A stretch of DNA of 44,944 bases from an uncultured Verrucomicrobiota bacterium (GCA_902612125.1 CACMBV010000017.1:1-44944); one strand, 5' to 3'; numbered from the stretch's first letter, positions 18,048 to 26,146 are shown. Translations and numbers: made by a program. Notes: generated from the letters alone by a model not told the origin.

Positions 18048-19253
18048 ATGTATTTCGCTTCCGACAATGACTTCGTAGAGAGAATAGACACAAACGTGTT
18101 GATCATAGGAGCCGGGCCGGCAGGGATTGGAACGGCTTCCGCATTAAAAGAAGCAGGTGTGGAGGAGATGTTGGTCGTTGATTCCCGTCAAATCGGTGCC
18201 TCTTTTATAAACTGGCCCAAGCAAATGTCTTTGCTCACTCCATCTTTTCACTCCAACTCTTTTGGTTTCACCGACCTTAATGCGATTGACCCTGAGACAT
18301 CCCCCGCTGATTTCCTTCGGACTCAGCATCCCACTGGTGAACAATATGCAAAATATTTACAGGCGGTTGCCGGTTACCATGAACTGGATGTTCGTTGCGG
18401 TGTGGAGGTAAGTGCCATCTGTAAAAAAGATGAAAAATTTATTGTTACCACAAACCAGTCTGACATCTTTGCTGATATTATAATCTGGGCGGCCGGTCAG
18501 TTTTTTTACCCGAAAGATTCAGTTTTTCCAGGTGCAAACCTTGCCTTACATTCTTCAAAAGTTGATGACTGGAGCGATCTCCAGGGTGATGAATTTGTGA
18601 TTATTGGTGGTTATGAGAGCGGGGTGGATGCGGCGTTGAATCTTGTAAACTTGGGGAAATCTGTCTGCCTGTACGCTCGTGGTGAACCCTGGACCTCCGA
18701 TCACCCGGATCCGTCCCGTTCCCTGAGTCCACGAACCCTTGACCGTCTGAGAGGAATTCTGCAGTCTCCCGAGAAAATGAAGAACCTCAATCTCTTTAAA
18801 AATGCCGACATCCGAAAGCTGGAAGAAAGTCATGGCTGGTGGACTCTTTATGATCAGGATGATATACCTTCAGTTTCCCGTACCCGACCGATTCTTGCCA
18901 ATGGATTTCATTCCGGACTTGGTCTGGTAGCCAGTCTTTTTAAGCATGATGAGAATAATCTTCCTGTTTTCAGTGAGGCAGCGGATGAGTCAACCATTAC
19001 CAAAGGACTTTTTTATTCGGGACCTGCACTCGTTCACCGTAACTCTTTGTTTTGTTTTATATACAAGTATCGTGCTCGTTTTGGCGTGATTGCCCGCGAG
19101 ATTGCACTACGACTTGGCAAAGAGAATGTGGACGAAAAACTTAAGTCGTACGAAAAGGCAGGTTTCATGAATACGGATCTTGATTGTTGCACGGAGTGTG
19201 AATGTGCCATTAAGCCTGAAGAAGCAGCCCCTGAGCCGGCCGCTTTCTCTTGA
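18048..19253 (+). CDS. NAD(P)/FAD-dependent oxidoreductase, CzcO-like, with Cys tail
   Basis: 401-residue flavoprotein of the pyridine-nucleotide-disulfide oxidoreductase/monooxygenase-like group. FAD site GAGPAGIGTASALKEAG (21-37); second dinucleotide site IIGGYESGVDAALNLVNLG near 182-200, with GG-x-E-S-G as in the putative 'CzcO/YpdA-like' flavoproteins. IIWAAGQFFYP is the ATG-like hinge. The C-terminus is unusual: DCCTECECAIKPEE (from about residue 376) gives four cysteines in a short acidic tail, a possible metal or redox site. Its stop overlaps the start of the ACR3-like carrier (TGATG), so the two are coupled. It diverges from the ABC operon across the operator at 17975. Role inferred from context: redox or metal handling under metal shortage. 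Confidence 0.82.
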   Translation: MYFASDNDFVERIDTNVLIIGAGPAGIGTASALKEAGVEEMLVVDSRQIGASFINWPKQMSLLTPSFHSNSFGFTDLNAIDPETSPADFLRTQHPTGEQYAKYLQAVAGYHELDVRCGVEVSAICKKDEKFIVTTNQSDIFADIIIWAAGQFFYPKDSVFPGANLALHSSKVDDWSDLQGDEFVIIGGYESGVDAALNLVNLGKSVCLYARGEPWTSDHPDPSRSLSPRTLDRLRGILQSPEKMKNLNLFKNADIRKLEESHGWWTLYDQDDIPSVSRTRPILANGFHSGLGLVASLFKHDENNLPVFSEAADESTITKGLFYSGPALVHRNSLFCFIYKYRARFGVIAREIALRLGKENVDEKLKSYEKAGFMNTDLDCCTECECAIKPEEAAPEPAAFS

Positions 19254-20239
19254 TGGTAAATGCGGTGAATGCCAAGCAACTACTGTTGCCGGCTGGGATA
19301 ATCACGGGACTCCTCGCGGGAACTTTCTTTCCCATTGTTACTGAATCAATAAGTAATCTGGTAAATCCACTTGTTCTGACCTTGTTAGCGTTGCTTTTTT
19401 TTGAGATTCGTTTCGATCCGATTTCTAAAATCGCCCGAAATCGCCTTTTCATTTGCCTGGTATGGTTGAGTAACTTCCTTATAATTCCCTTGTTTGCCTG
19501 GGGTTTGTCAGTTCTTTTTTTTGCAACGGAACCGGCACTGTATGCAGGTTTGCTGCTCTATCTTCTCTTCCCCTGCACGGACTGGTTTCTTGCCTTCACC
19601 CGAATGGCGAAGGGAGATGTTTCCCTCGGTTCGGTGCTGATCCCCCTTAATTTAGTTACCCAACTTTTGTTTTTCCCCCTTTATTTGTCTTTTTTCATCG
19701 GCTTGAATACAGATTTCAACCTATCCGGAGTTTGGGGCACTTTAGGACGGTGGTTTGTGTTGCCATTGCTGGGTGCCACATTTCTTCGTTTTGTTTTTGC
19801 TAAAGTACTTTCACAGGATCGTTTCTCTACCTTGCATAAATTTACTGGTTCCTTGATTCCATGGGTTCTTGCGGGTTTGGTTTTTTGTATCTTTTCTTGT
19901 CATACCCAGCAATTGACCTCTCATCCCAAAGTCTTTCCTCTTGTCCTTCTGGCTGTCTTTATCTTCTTTATTTTGACTTGGATACTAGGAGAACTGTTTG
20001 CTTGGTGTTTCAAGCTAAAACGCCCTCAGCATGTCTTACTTGCAATGTCCACAACCGCCCGTAATTCTCCCTTGATGCTAGGTTTGGCTACCGTTGTTCT
20101 TCCCGAGCAACCTCTTGTCTATGCGGCACTCATCATTGGCATGCTCGTTGAGTTTCCCCACCTCGCCTTTCTTACCCATGTATTTCAACGACGAATAAAT
20201 TTGATCTCAAACTCAGCCCAAAATTCAGCGGTGGTTTAG
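19253..20239 (+). CDS. ACR3-like / bile acid:sodium symporter-fold carrier
   Basis: Polytopic membrane protein of 328 residues with about ten hydrophobic segments, of the BASS/ACR3 fold. The segment LLYLLFPCTDWFLAFTRMAKGDVSLGSVLIPLN recalls the ACR3 arsenite-permease region around its conserved Cys (here PCTDWF). STTARNSPLMLGLA corresponds to the second crossover helix, which carries the T-A-R-N-S-P motif. I place the start at ATG 19253, which overlaps the TGA of the flavoprotein gene; a TTG one codon earlier is less likely. No arsenate reductase or ArsR is nearby, so arsenite efflux is doubtful. In this island it may move a metal, a metal chelator or an oxyanion. A family-level call only. 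Confidence 0.8.
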   Translation: MVNAVNAKQLLLPAGIITGLLAGTFFPIVTESISNLVNPLVLTLLALLFFEIRFDPISKIARNRLFICLVWLSNFLIIPLFAWGLSVLFFATEPALYAGLLLYLLFPCTDWFLAFTRMAKGDVSLGSVLIPLNLVTQLLFFPLYLSFFIGLNTDFNLSGVWGTLGRWFVLPLLGATFLRFVFAKVLSQDRFSTLHKFTGSLIPWVLAGLVFCIFSCHTQQLTSHPKVFPLVLLAVFIFFILTWILGELFAWCFKLKRPQHVLLAMSTTARNSPLMLGLATVVLPEQPLVYAALIIGMLVEFPHLAFLTHVFQRRINLISNSAQNSAVV

Positions 20240-20310
20240 GTGTATTTTCCTGTTGTCTGTTACAGATACAGATCACTCTCATCCGGTGTTGTATCATGTT
20301 TTTTTCCCAA

Positions 20311-20339
20311 TCCTTATTGCAATTAAATTGCAATAAGGA
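20311..20339. promoter_or_regulatory. perfect 29-bp palindromic operator
   Basis: Two perfectly complementary 14-base arms, TCCTTATTGCAATT (20311-20324) and AATTGCAATAAGGA (20326-20339), flank a single central A. An odd-length palindrome of this size with an AT-rich core and TTGCAA half-sites looks like a Fur-superfamily operator (7-1-7 core TGCAATT-A-AATTGCA). It starts 61 bases after the carrier stop and ends 61 bases before the DsrE-like gene at 20400, so it probably controls a promoter for 20400 onward. The run after it has no T-tract on either strand, so a terminator is a less likely reading. A near copy lies at 17975-17999. Confidence 0.68.
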
Positions 20340-20399
20340 AGATTTCGACTTACTCCGCAATATTCTAACTATCAACTCCACCTAAATTAATATTAAAAC

Positions 20400-20777
20400 A
20401 TGAAAATCGCTTATGTATTCAAAACTAGCATGGCTAGTACTTATCAACTCAGTTCCATGATATTACCCCAGTTGGAGAATGATTCACACATAGTGGATGT
20501 CGTGGGAATGTTCTTTTTTGATGATAATATATTTTGCCTAAAGCAAAATGATTCCGTTGGGGAAAGATTATCCAAAATTGCCCGGGATCGAGGAATGTTA
20601 CTGATGGTTTGTGATCAATGTGCGGTCAGAAGGGGATTAGCAGAAGGCACATTTGAACAGTGTGGCAGCGGTGATGTGAAAGCCAAAGGTCTGGTTGAGG
20701 GCGTGGTGGCAGGCTGTTTTCCTCAGTTGTACACAGCCCTTGGATCTAATCCACCTGATCAGGTAATAACCTTATAA
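20400..20777 (+). CDS. DsrE-like small protein
   Basis: 125-residue cytoplasmic protein of the DsrE/DsrF-like fold, a family of small sulfur- or metal-handling proteins. The first strand KIAYVFKTSMASTYQLSSMILPQLE and the VVGMFFFDDN turn fit the fold. Four cysteines are placed for chemistry: C71 and C74 in MVCDQCAVRRGLA, C88 in EQCGSGD, C106 in VAGCFPQLYTALG. The C-terminus NPPDQVITL is characteristic of a DsrE subfamily I remember from metal and organometal-related clusters, but I cannot name it with certainty. The perfect palindrome at 20311-20339 sits in its promoter region. About 180 bases without a gene separate it from hisI. Probable role: thiol-based binding or transfer of a metal or sulfur species. 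Confidence 0.75.
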   Translation: MKIAYVFKTSMASTYQLSSMILPQLENDSHIVDVVGMFFFDDNIFCLKQNDSVGERLSKIARDRGMLLMVCDQCAVRRGLAEGTFEQCGSGDVKAKGLVEGVVAGCFPQLYTALGSNPPDQVITL

Positions 20778-20956
20778 CTTCATAAAATCTTAAGTAAAAG
20801 TTTAGACCAAGACAATTTTCAAATGAGTTTATATCAAATGCTTTTCGATTAAGCCAATACAATGAATGTTTTCGGGAATCCTTTTCAAAAAAAGCGTCTT
20901 TTTTATTGAAGCCAGGATAAAGACCAACGATTATCTTAGCCCTAAAAGTTAATCTT

Positions 20957-21466
20957 ATGTCAAAACCCGCCCCAATCGAAATTCCCTTTGCTGCTCGCAC
21001 TTCAGTTGAACAAGTGGAGGAAAGTAACCAATTAGCGCCGAAGTTTGACGAGAATGGATGTATACCATGCATTACCACCCATGCTGAAACTGGTGAAGTT
21101 TTAATGTTTGCATTCATGAACTCGGAAGCACTTCGACTTTCCATCTCTACCGGACTCGCTCATTATTGGTCGCGTTCCCGGCAAAAGCTGTGGAAAAAAG
21201 GGGAGACATCCGGCATGTATCAACATATTGAACGAATTCTCATCGATGATGACCAGGACTGTGTAATTCTGGAAGTAAAATTAACTCCGCCCGCAACTGG
21301 AGGTAATGAAGCCTCATGCCATGTTGGATATCGTTCCTGTTTCTATCGTTCGATTCCAGTGAAACCTGAAACGGCGGAGGACCTAAAGCTTGAATTTGTG
21401 GAAAACAATAAGTCTTTCGACCCTGATCAGGTATATCCGGGAGTTCCCAATCCCACACGCCTTTGA
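20957..21466 (+). CDS. hisI: phosphoribosyl-AMP cyclohydrolase (HisI), probable zinc-limitation paralogue
   Basis: Third-step histidine biosynthesis enzyme that opens the purine ring of PR-AMP; a zinc- and magnesium-dependent enzyme. 169 residues, HisI domain only, without a fused HisE. Hallmarks: ETGEVLMFAFMNSEALRLS, AHYWSRSRQKLWKKGETSG, the magnesium motif IDDDQD (D97, D99, D101), and the zinc ligands C102, C121 and C128 in DQDCVIL and ASCHVGYRSCFYRS. No other his gene is nearby. Duplicate HisI genes next to COG0523 GTPases are known from Zur regulons, where they back up a zinc enzyme, and this gene has such a neighbour two genes downstream. Whether a second hisI exists in the genome cannot be seen here. 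Confidence 0.93.
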   Translation: MSKPAPIEIPFAARTSVEQVEESNQLAPKFDENGCIPCITTHAETGEVLMFAFMNSEALRLSISTGLAHYWSRSRQKLWKKGETSGMYQHIERILIDDDQDCVILEVKLTPPATGGNEASCHVGYRSCFYRSIPVKPETAEDLKLEFVENNKSFDPDQVYPGVPNPTRL

Positions 21467-21480
21467 AAGAGTTCTAATTT

Positions 21481-21924
21481 ATGATGACTCCTGAAGAGCA
21501 TATCAGAACCGTCCGCCCGCTTTTTGAAATGGGCTCAGAGCTTCCCCAGAATCCTGAGGTAGAACAAGATATTCAGGATCGGAAGGGAGAAGCTAAAAGA
21601 GTCACAAAGCGTCTAGCTTCCATATTTGAAGAGCATAAGGACGCTGCCCTGCCATTAAAAATAAATCTCGGTGGCGAGGATCTCCAATTAGTTATCAGTG
21701 CTTTACGAGATCATGCCAGGGGCGGAGAGGGTTCCCCTGTTCCCGGTTCAAGGGATGAGATACATGGTTATTGTCTTAATCGTCTGTTCGATGAGCTTGT
21801 GGAAGAGCCAAGTAATATTCTCTTCACCACCAAAACCGGTCCAGATACGATGCGTTATGATGCGATGAATGCAGCTTTCTGGATCGAATGCCTTGATTTA
21901 ATGGAAGATACATTTTGTTCGTAA
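21481..21924 (+). CDS. unknown 147-residue protein between HisI and CobW
   Basis: Not recognised. Cytoplasmic, no signal or membrane segment. The N-terminal half is strongly charged and helical ([41 protein letters not shown]). The second half has [30 protein letters not shown] and ends [15 protein letters not shown] with a cysteine one residue from the terminus. It begins 15 bases after hisI and ends 4 bases before the GTPase gene, so it is tightly held in an operon with two zinc-linked proteins. A role as a metallochaperone client or partner of the GTPase is a guess from position only. The second ATG at 21484 is an alternative start. Confidence 0.75.
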   Translation: MMTPEEHIRTVRPLFEMGSELPQNPEVEQDIQDRKGEAKRVTKRLASIFEEHKDAALPLKINLGGEDLQLVISALRDHARGGEGSPVPGSRDEIHGYCLNRLFDELVEEPSNILFTTKTGPDTMRYDAMNAAFWIECLDLMEDTFCS

Positions 21925-21928
21925 TTGC

Positions 21929-23140
21929 ATGATACAGGCTTTATCAAAACTTCCTGTTACCGTCCTTTCGGGATTTCTAGGATCAGGCAAGACCACTTTA
22001 CTGAACCATATTTTGAATAATCGGGATGGAAGAAAAGTGGCGGTGATTGTCAATGATATGTCAGAGGTCAATATTGATGCCAACTTGGTTCGCAATGGAG
22101 ACGCTTCCCTTTCTCAAACTGAGGAGCAACTGGTAGAAATGTCCAATGGCTGCATTTGCTGCACTCTACGCGAGGATCTGCTGATTGAGGTAGGAAAGCT
22201 TGCAAGACAGAATCGTTTTGACCATCTCGTAATTGAATCTACGGGAGTGTCCGAACCCATGCCTGTGGCCGAGACTTTTACCTTTGAGGACGAGAACGGA
22301 TCTTCCTTGGGAGAAGTTGCCGCCATAGACACGATGGTCACTGTGGTGGATGCCCCCAATTTTCTCGAGGATTTTTCCACAACAGAACAATTGGTGGACC
22401 GAAAGCAGGCTGTTGATGAGCAAGATGAGCGAACCATTGTTGATTTGTTGTCAGATCAGATAGACTTCGCAGATGTTATTCTGGTGAATAAGACTGATCT
22501 CATTACATCCGATCAACTGCACCAAGTGCATGGAATGATCCGGGCCCTCAACTCGAAGGCGTTAATTCACGATACAGTTAATGCAGAAGTTCCGATTGAA
22601 GAGGTCCTGGGCTCGGGAAAGTTTGACCCTTTGCGAGCGTCCCAACACGATGGATGGCTTGAATCTTTGGTTGAACACACCCCGGAGACCGAGGAATATG
22701 GGATTGGTAATTTCGTCTATGAGCGAAGGATCCCCTTTCATCCTCAACGTTTTTTTGACTGCCTTCAGCGTGAATGGCCGGGAGTCATTCGATCAAAGGG
22801 AATATTCTGGCTCGCCACCCGACTCAAAATGTCAGGAGTCTGGTCACGGGCGGGTTCGATTTCAAGGCATGAAGGTGGTGGTTATTTCTGGGCGGCACTT
22901 CCTCGTAATTACTGGCCCGAAGACCACAGTCACATCGAACGGGTATGGAAGCCCGGTAATGGAGATTGCCGCCAGGAGATCGTCTTGATCGGATGCGATA
23001 TGGATCAGGAGGCTCTTAGTTCCATGCTTGATGAATGCCTCCTTACAGAGAAGGAGCTATCCACCGATGAGACCACTTGGCCTTTGCGTTTTAACGACCC
23101 TTTTCCCTTGTGGGATGCCGGAGTTGAAGTGGAAAACTGA
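21929..23140 (+). CDS. CobW/COG0523 GTPase, probable zinc metallochaperone
   Basis: G3E-family GTPase of 403 residues. Walker [10 protein letters not shown] (15-23); metal motif CICC within [13 protein letters not shown] (C75, C77, C78), the CxCC mark of COG0523 metallochaperones; [12 protein letters not shown] switch region; guanine specificity NKTD near residue 190. The C-terminal CobW_C domain starts near 262 ([20 protein letters not shown]) and ends with the D-P-F-P-x-W pattern seen in YciC/ZigA-type proteins. Such proteins deliver zinc to essential enzymes under shortage. Clustering with hisI and a Fur-like operator upstream supports this over cobalamin synthesis, as no cob genes are present. 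The exact client is unknown. Confidence 0.93.
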   Translation: MIQALSKLPVTVLSGFLGSGKTTLLNHILNNRDGRKVAVIVNDMSEVNIDANLVRNGDASLSQTEEQLVEMSNGCICCTLREDLLIEVGKLARQNRFDHLVIESTGVSEPMPVAETFTFEDENGSSLGEVAAIDTMVTVVDAPNFLEDFSTTEQLVDRKQAVDEQDERTIVDLLSDQIDFADVILVNKTDLITSDQLHQVHGMIRALNSKALIHDTVNAEVPIEEVLGSGKFDPLRASQHDGWLESLVEHTPETEEYGIGNFVYERRIPFHPQRFFDCLQREWPGVIRSKGIFWLATRLKMSGVWSRAGSISRHEGGGYFWAALPRNYWPEDHSHIERVWKPGNGDCRQEIVLIGCDMDQEALSSMLDECLLTEKELSTDETTWPLRFNDPFPLWDAGVEVEN

Positions 23141-23252
23141 AGGAATCAACCACGCTCTCGAAAAAGTTTTTGGTCGATTCACTTACTTCTTGCTTAACAA
23201 TAATCGAAGATTTTTTAGCATCAATAAACAATTCCCTTCGAACTCTTAACTT

Positions 23253-24104
23253 ATGAAATTAATCACTCGTTTATTCCTCCTTATCACGCTTTCCTTCCTG
23301 ACATTTTCCTCCTTGTCTAGTGCTAAAATTAAAAGAGTCGTTTTTCTTGCAGACAAAGGAAAAAATACTGATGTTCACGCTCATGAAAGCGGAAACGCCA
23401 TCCTGGCCAATGCTCTTGAAGAGAGTGGTCTTGGTTTTGACACCGCCGAGTACAAAGGCTGGCCTGAAGATCCAAAAGCTTTTGATGGGGCCGATTCCGT
23501 GGTAGTTTTTTGTAACGGTGGCAAGGGACACCTGGTTATGAAGCACCTCGACCAGTTTGAAAAATTGATCGATTCAGGAGTTGGTTTTGTTTTTATGCAC
23601 TATGCGGTGGAAGTTCCGATCGGCAGGGCGGGTGTCCTCATGCGTGAAGCCATGGGTGGATATTTTGAGACTCACTGGTCAGTCAACCCTCACTGGACGG
23701 CTGAATTTAAATCGCTTCCCAAACATCCGATTACCCGTGGAGTTAAACCTTTCACCCAGAAGGATGAGTGGTATTTCCATATGCGTTTTCAGCCTGAAAT
23801 GATGGGCGTTACACCCATTCTTTCAGCTCATCCACCCAAAGAGACCATGGACCGCAAGGATGGTCCCCATTCCAATAATCCTCATGTTCGTAAGTCCATG
23901 GCAGCAGGAGAAATTCAGCATATTGGCTGGGCCTATGAACGCCCAAACGGTAATGGACGTGGTTTTGGCACCACCGGTGGTCATTACCACAACACCTGGG
24001 CAAGAGACAATTGGCGTACAACAATACTCAACGCGATCGCTTGGACTGCCGGGGTGGAAGTGCCCGAAAATGGCGTTCCTTCCATTGCTCAGTTGATAAA
24101 GTAA
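23253..24104 (+). CDS. secreted ThuA-like protein
   Basis: ThuA domain protein of 283 residues with a Sec signal (LFLLITLSFLTFSSLSSA). The start of the domain, KRVVFLADKGKNTDVHAHESGNAILANALEE, and FCNGGKGHLVMKHLDQFEKLIDSGVGFVFMHYAVEVP follow the amidotransferase-like fold without its nucleophile Cys. HPITRGVKPFTQKDEWYFHMRF and GRGFGTTGGHYHNTW are the signatures of the secreted group common in this phylum. The family is thought to act in sugar (including keto-sugar) catabolism, but the reaction is uncertain. Followed after 76 bases by a second ThuA protein, a diverged tandem duplicate. It starts a new functional block after the metal island; a 112-base spacer separates them. Confidence 0.9.
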   Translation: MKLITRLFLLITLSFLTFSSLSSAKIKRVVFLADKGKNTDVHAHESGNAILANALEESGLGFDTAEYKGWPEDPKAFDGADSVVVFCNGGKGHLVMKHLDQFEKLIDSGVGFVFMHYAVEVPIGRAGVLMREAMGGYFETHWSVNPHWTAEFKSLPKHPITRGVKPFTQKDEWYFHMRFQPEMMGVTPILSAHPPKETMDRKDGPHSNNPHVRKSMAAGEIQHIGWAYERPNGNGRGFGTTGGHYHNTWARDNWRTTILNAIAWTAGVEVPENGVPSIAQLIK

Positions 24105-24180
24105 GATCGTTTTTTATGATTACCCACCAGCCTATCATTTAGGTCGGTTCTACAACCCAAAATTAAAGCCAAGGAAAATA

Positions 24181-25092
24181 ATGTTCAAAACTACATTTAT
24201 AATTTTTACTGCCGTTGTAGCTTACTTTTCTATGTTTTCATCCCTTTCCTATGCGGATGATCCCAAAGGTTCTTCGAAGATAAAGCTGCTTTTGATTGAC
24301 GGACAGAACAACCATGACTGGAAGAGATGTTCTCCGGTTATGATTGATACTCTTAACGCTACGGGTCGATTTAGTATCGAGCGGGCAACCATAGCCAAAG
24401 AGGACATAGCAAACTTCAAACCTGATTTCTATAAGTATGAAGTCGTATTGTCTAACTACAATGGAGAGCCATGGTTGCAGGAGACCCAAGATTCCTTCGT
24501 CAAGTATATGAAGAAGGGTGGGAACTTGGTTGTGGTTCATGCGGCGGACAATTCCTTTCCCAAATGGAAAGAGTTTAACGAAATGATCGGACTTGGTGGC
24601 TGGAAAGGGCGCAATGAAAAGGATGGTCCTTATGTCTATTGGGAAGACGGTAAGATAGTTCGCGACGAATCCAAGGGCAGAGGAGGTTCTCATGGTCGCC
24701 CATGGGAATACAAAGTGGTCGTGCGTGAAAAGAAACATCCCATTACCCGCGGACTCCCCCCTGAATTTCTGATGGTGAAGGAAGAGCTTTATGATCGTCT
24801 TCGTGGACCGGCCAAAAACATGACCGTTCTTGCCACTGCCTTTGCTGAGGGCGGCTCGGAAAGGCATGAGCCCGTCTTAATGACGATCAAATACGGGAAG
24901 GGCCGGGTATTCCATACCGTCATGGGTCACAGTCATACTTCCATGGGAGGTGTTGCCTTCCAGGAGACGCTCATCCGAGGAACGGAATGGGCTGCTACGG
25001 GCAAGGTTACCTATCCCCCAGTTAATGCATCTGTCTTGCCAGCGGATCGTGCAGCTTACCGTGACATCAAGGATATCAAAGCCCTGAACTAA
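24181..25092 (+). CDS. secreted ThuA-like protein
   Basis: 303-residue ThuA protein with signal TTFIIFTAVVAYFSMFSSLSYA. IKLLLIDGQNNHDWKRCSPVM is the typical first strand with G-x-N-x-H; GGNLVVVHAADNSFPKWKEFNEMIGLGGW, HPITRGLPPEFLMVKEELYDRL and GKGRVFHTVMGHSHTSM are conserved motifs of this subgroup. A good ribosome binding site, AAGGA, lies 6 bases before the ATG. It is the second ThuA gene in a row and belongs to a subgroup different from its neighbour (which has the GGHYHNTW form), so the pair probably serves different substrates. It is convergent with the DUF1080 gene at 25135-25884. Confidence 0.92.
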   Translation: MFKTTFIIFTAVVAYFSMFSSLSYADDPKGSSKIKLLLIDGQNNHDWKRCSPVMIDTLNATGRFSIERATIAKEDIANFKPDFYKYEVVLSNYNGEPWLQETQDSFVKYMKKGGNLVVVHAADNSFPKWKEFNEMIGLGGWKGRNEKDGPYVYWEDGKIVRDESKGRGGSHGRPWEYKVVVREKKHPITRGLPPEFLMVKEELYDRLRGPAKNMTVLATAFAEGGSERHEPVLMTIKYGKGRVFHTVMGHSHTSMGGVAFQETLIRGTEWAATGKVTYPPVNASVLPADRAAYRDIKDIKALN

Positions 25093-25134
25093 CCAAGCTC
25101 GGTTACTTTAGATTACAGCGTAAAAGAAAACAGC

Positions 25135-25884
25135 TTACTTGTTACTCTTTCTCAGTCTCTTCAGTTCGACCTTACGAAATTCCACGGGGTGGCTCTCCGA
25201 TTGCAGGGAGATGGTCCCGCTATCAAGAAGGGTGCCGTCATCTAACTGAGGTTTGGTGTAAGCAAGGACGGTTTTCCCGTCGATCATGTGCTTAATCGAT
25301 TTGCTGCCTCGAACCTCAATTTCCACGGTTACCCATTGGTCTCCATGATAAGTTTCACTATTGCTGCTGAAACAGTGACGCTTCAAAAGTTTGTTATCCA
25401 TCATCACATCGGTGCCCGGGGTGCATAAATTAGCCGTCGTTCTCTTCCCTTTCCCTTTTCCACCCAGAAATTGGACTTCAATGGAATTGGGGAAGTCCTG
25501 ATCCTTTGTCATGCTTTCAGGGGTCTGCCCGTGAAGCATAACTCCACTGTTCCGAAATGCCCAGTCCTCTCCACCGGGTGCCTGCTCTCCTAAAAAACGA
25601 TACTCGATCCGCAGTAAATAATCTGAAAAAGGCGTTTTGTAAAAAATATGTCCGTAGGTTTTGTTGAAATTCTCATACTTATCGTAGGATATATGAATAA
25701 CGCCGTTCTTGACCGAAAAAGTATCATTGTGGTTTATTCCGGCATTGTGCCCGCGGATCTTGATAGTCCACCCTTCTAAATCCTTACCGTTGAAAAGCTG
25801 AATCCAGTCTTTCTTATGATCATCAGCAAAAAGGGATGACCAAAAAAAAGTGAGGGTTACAGCAAGAAGGTAGGCTATTTTCAT
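25135..25884 (-). CDS. secreted DUF1080 protein
   Basis: About 249 residues from the start at 25884, which gives the signal MKIAYLLAVTLTFFWSSLFA. A longer frame up to 26046 would overlap the FmdB-like gene and is rejected. Domain signatures: WIQLFNGKDLEGWTIKIRG, YEFNKTYGHIFYKTPFSDYLLRIEYRF-like strands, WAFRNSGVMLHGQ with the conserved N-S-G-V-M core, and SIEVQFLGG. The ending GTISLQSESHPVEFRKVELKRL is standard. Likely hydrolyses or binds oxidised glycosides outside the cytoplasm. It lies 17 bases downstream of the FmdB-like gene and may be co-transcribed with it. Confidence 0.9.
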   Translation of the reverse strand: MKIAYLLAVTLTFFWSSLFADDHKKDWIQLFNGKDLEGWTIKIRGHNAGINHNDTFSVKNGVIHISYDKYENFNKTYGHIFYKTPFSDYLLRIEYRFLGEQAPGGEDWAFRNSGVMLHGQTPESMTKDQDFPNSIEVQFLGGKGKGKRTTANLCTPGTDVMMDNKLLKRHCFSSNSETYHGDQWVTVEIEVRGSKSIKHMIDGKTVLAYTKPQLDDGTLLDSGTISLQSESHPVEFRKVELKRLRKSNK

Positions 25885-25900
25885 AGAATTAATGGACGAT

Positions 25901-26146
25901 TTAGCAGGAACCGCAGCAACTGCCCCCACTGGATTTTGATTTTGAGAACATCGATAGGTTGGATTCATCGGGCTTTGGTTTCTCAAATGAAATAAGTCGA
26001 CGAACGGGTGTTTGAGGTGGAGTTTCACCAATGCAATGATCAGCAAGCGAGCAAAGTTCTGCCCAGGTGCTCAATTTTTTCTTTATGCTATGGCGAACCG
26101 AGAGGGTAGTGCCGTTGGCATCGCAGTGGTAATCATAAGTAATCAT
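25901..26146 (-). CDS. FmdB-like small protein with incomplete zinc ribbon
   Basis: 81-residue protein. The start ITYDYHCDANG and the later PVRRLISFEK follow the FmdB regulatory/zinc-ribbon pattern (x-T-Y-D-Y-x-C-x-x-C-G ... V-R-x-I), and the Gly/Ser/Cys tail SGGSCCGSC is also typical. However, the second Cys of the first knuckle is Asn (C8 then N11), and the second knuckle is stretched (C32 and C38). It may bind metal differently, with the C-terminal C77, C78 and C81. Function of the family is poorly known. It precedes a DUF1080 gene by 17 bases. The 206 bases upstream (to the DUF1552 gene) are AT-rich and hold only a short inverted repeat at 26294-26306. Confidence 0.68.
   Translation of the reverse strand: MITYDYHCDANGTTLSVRHSIKKKLSTWAELCSLADHCIGETPPQTPVRRLISFEKPKPDESNLSMFSKSKSSGGSCCGSC

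Noticed and set aside
19253..20239. Arsenite efflux pump (ArsB/ACR3) as a firm call
   Set aside because: No arsR, arsC or arsM nearby, and the context is metal limitation; kept at family level only.
20778..20956. Spacer between the DsrE-like gene and hisI examined for a third copy of the palindrome
   Set aside because: No TTGCAA inverted repeat found; hisI may be read from the upstream promoter or from one I cannot identify.
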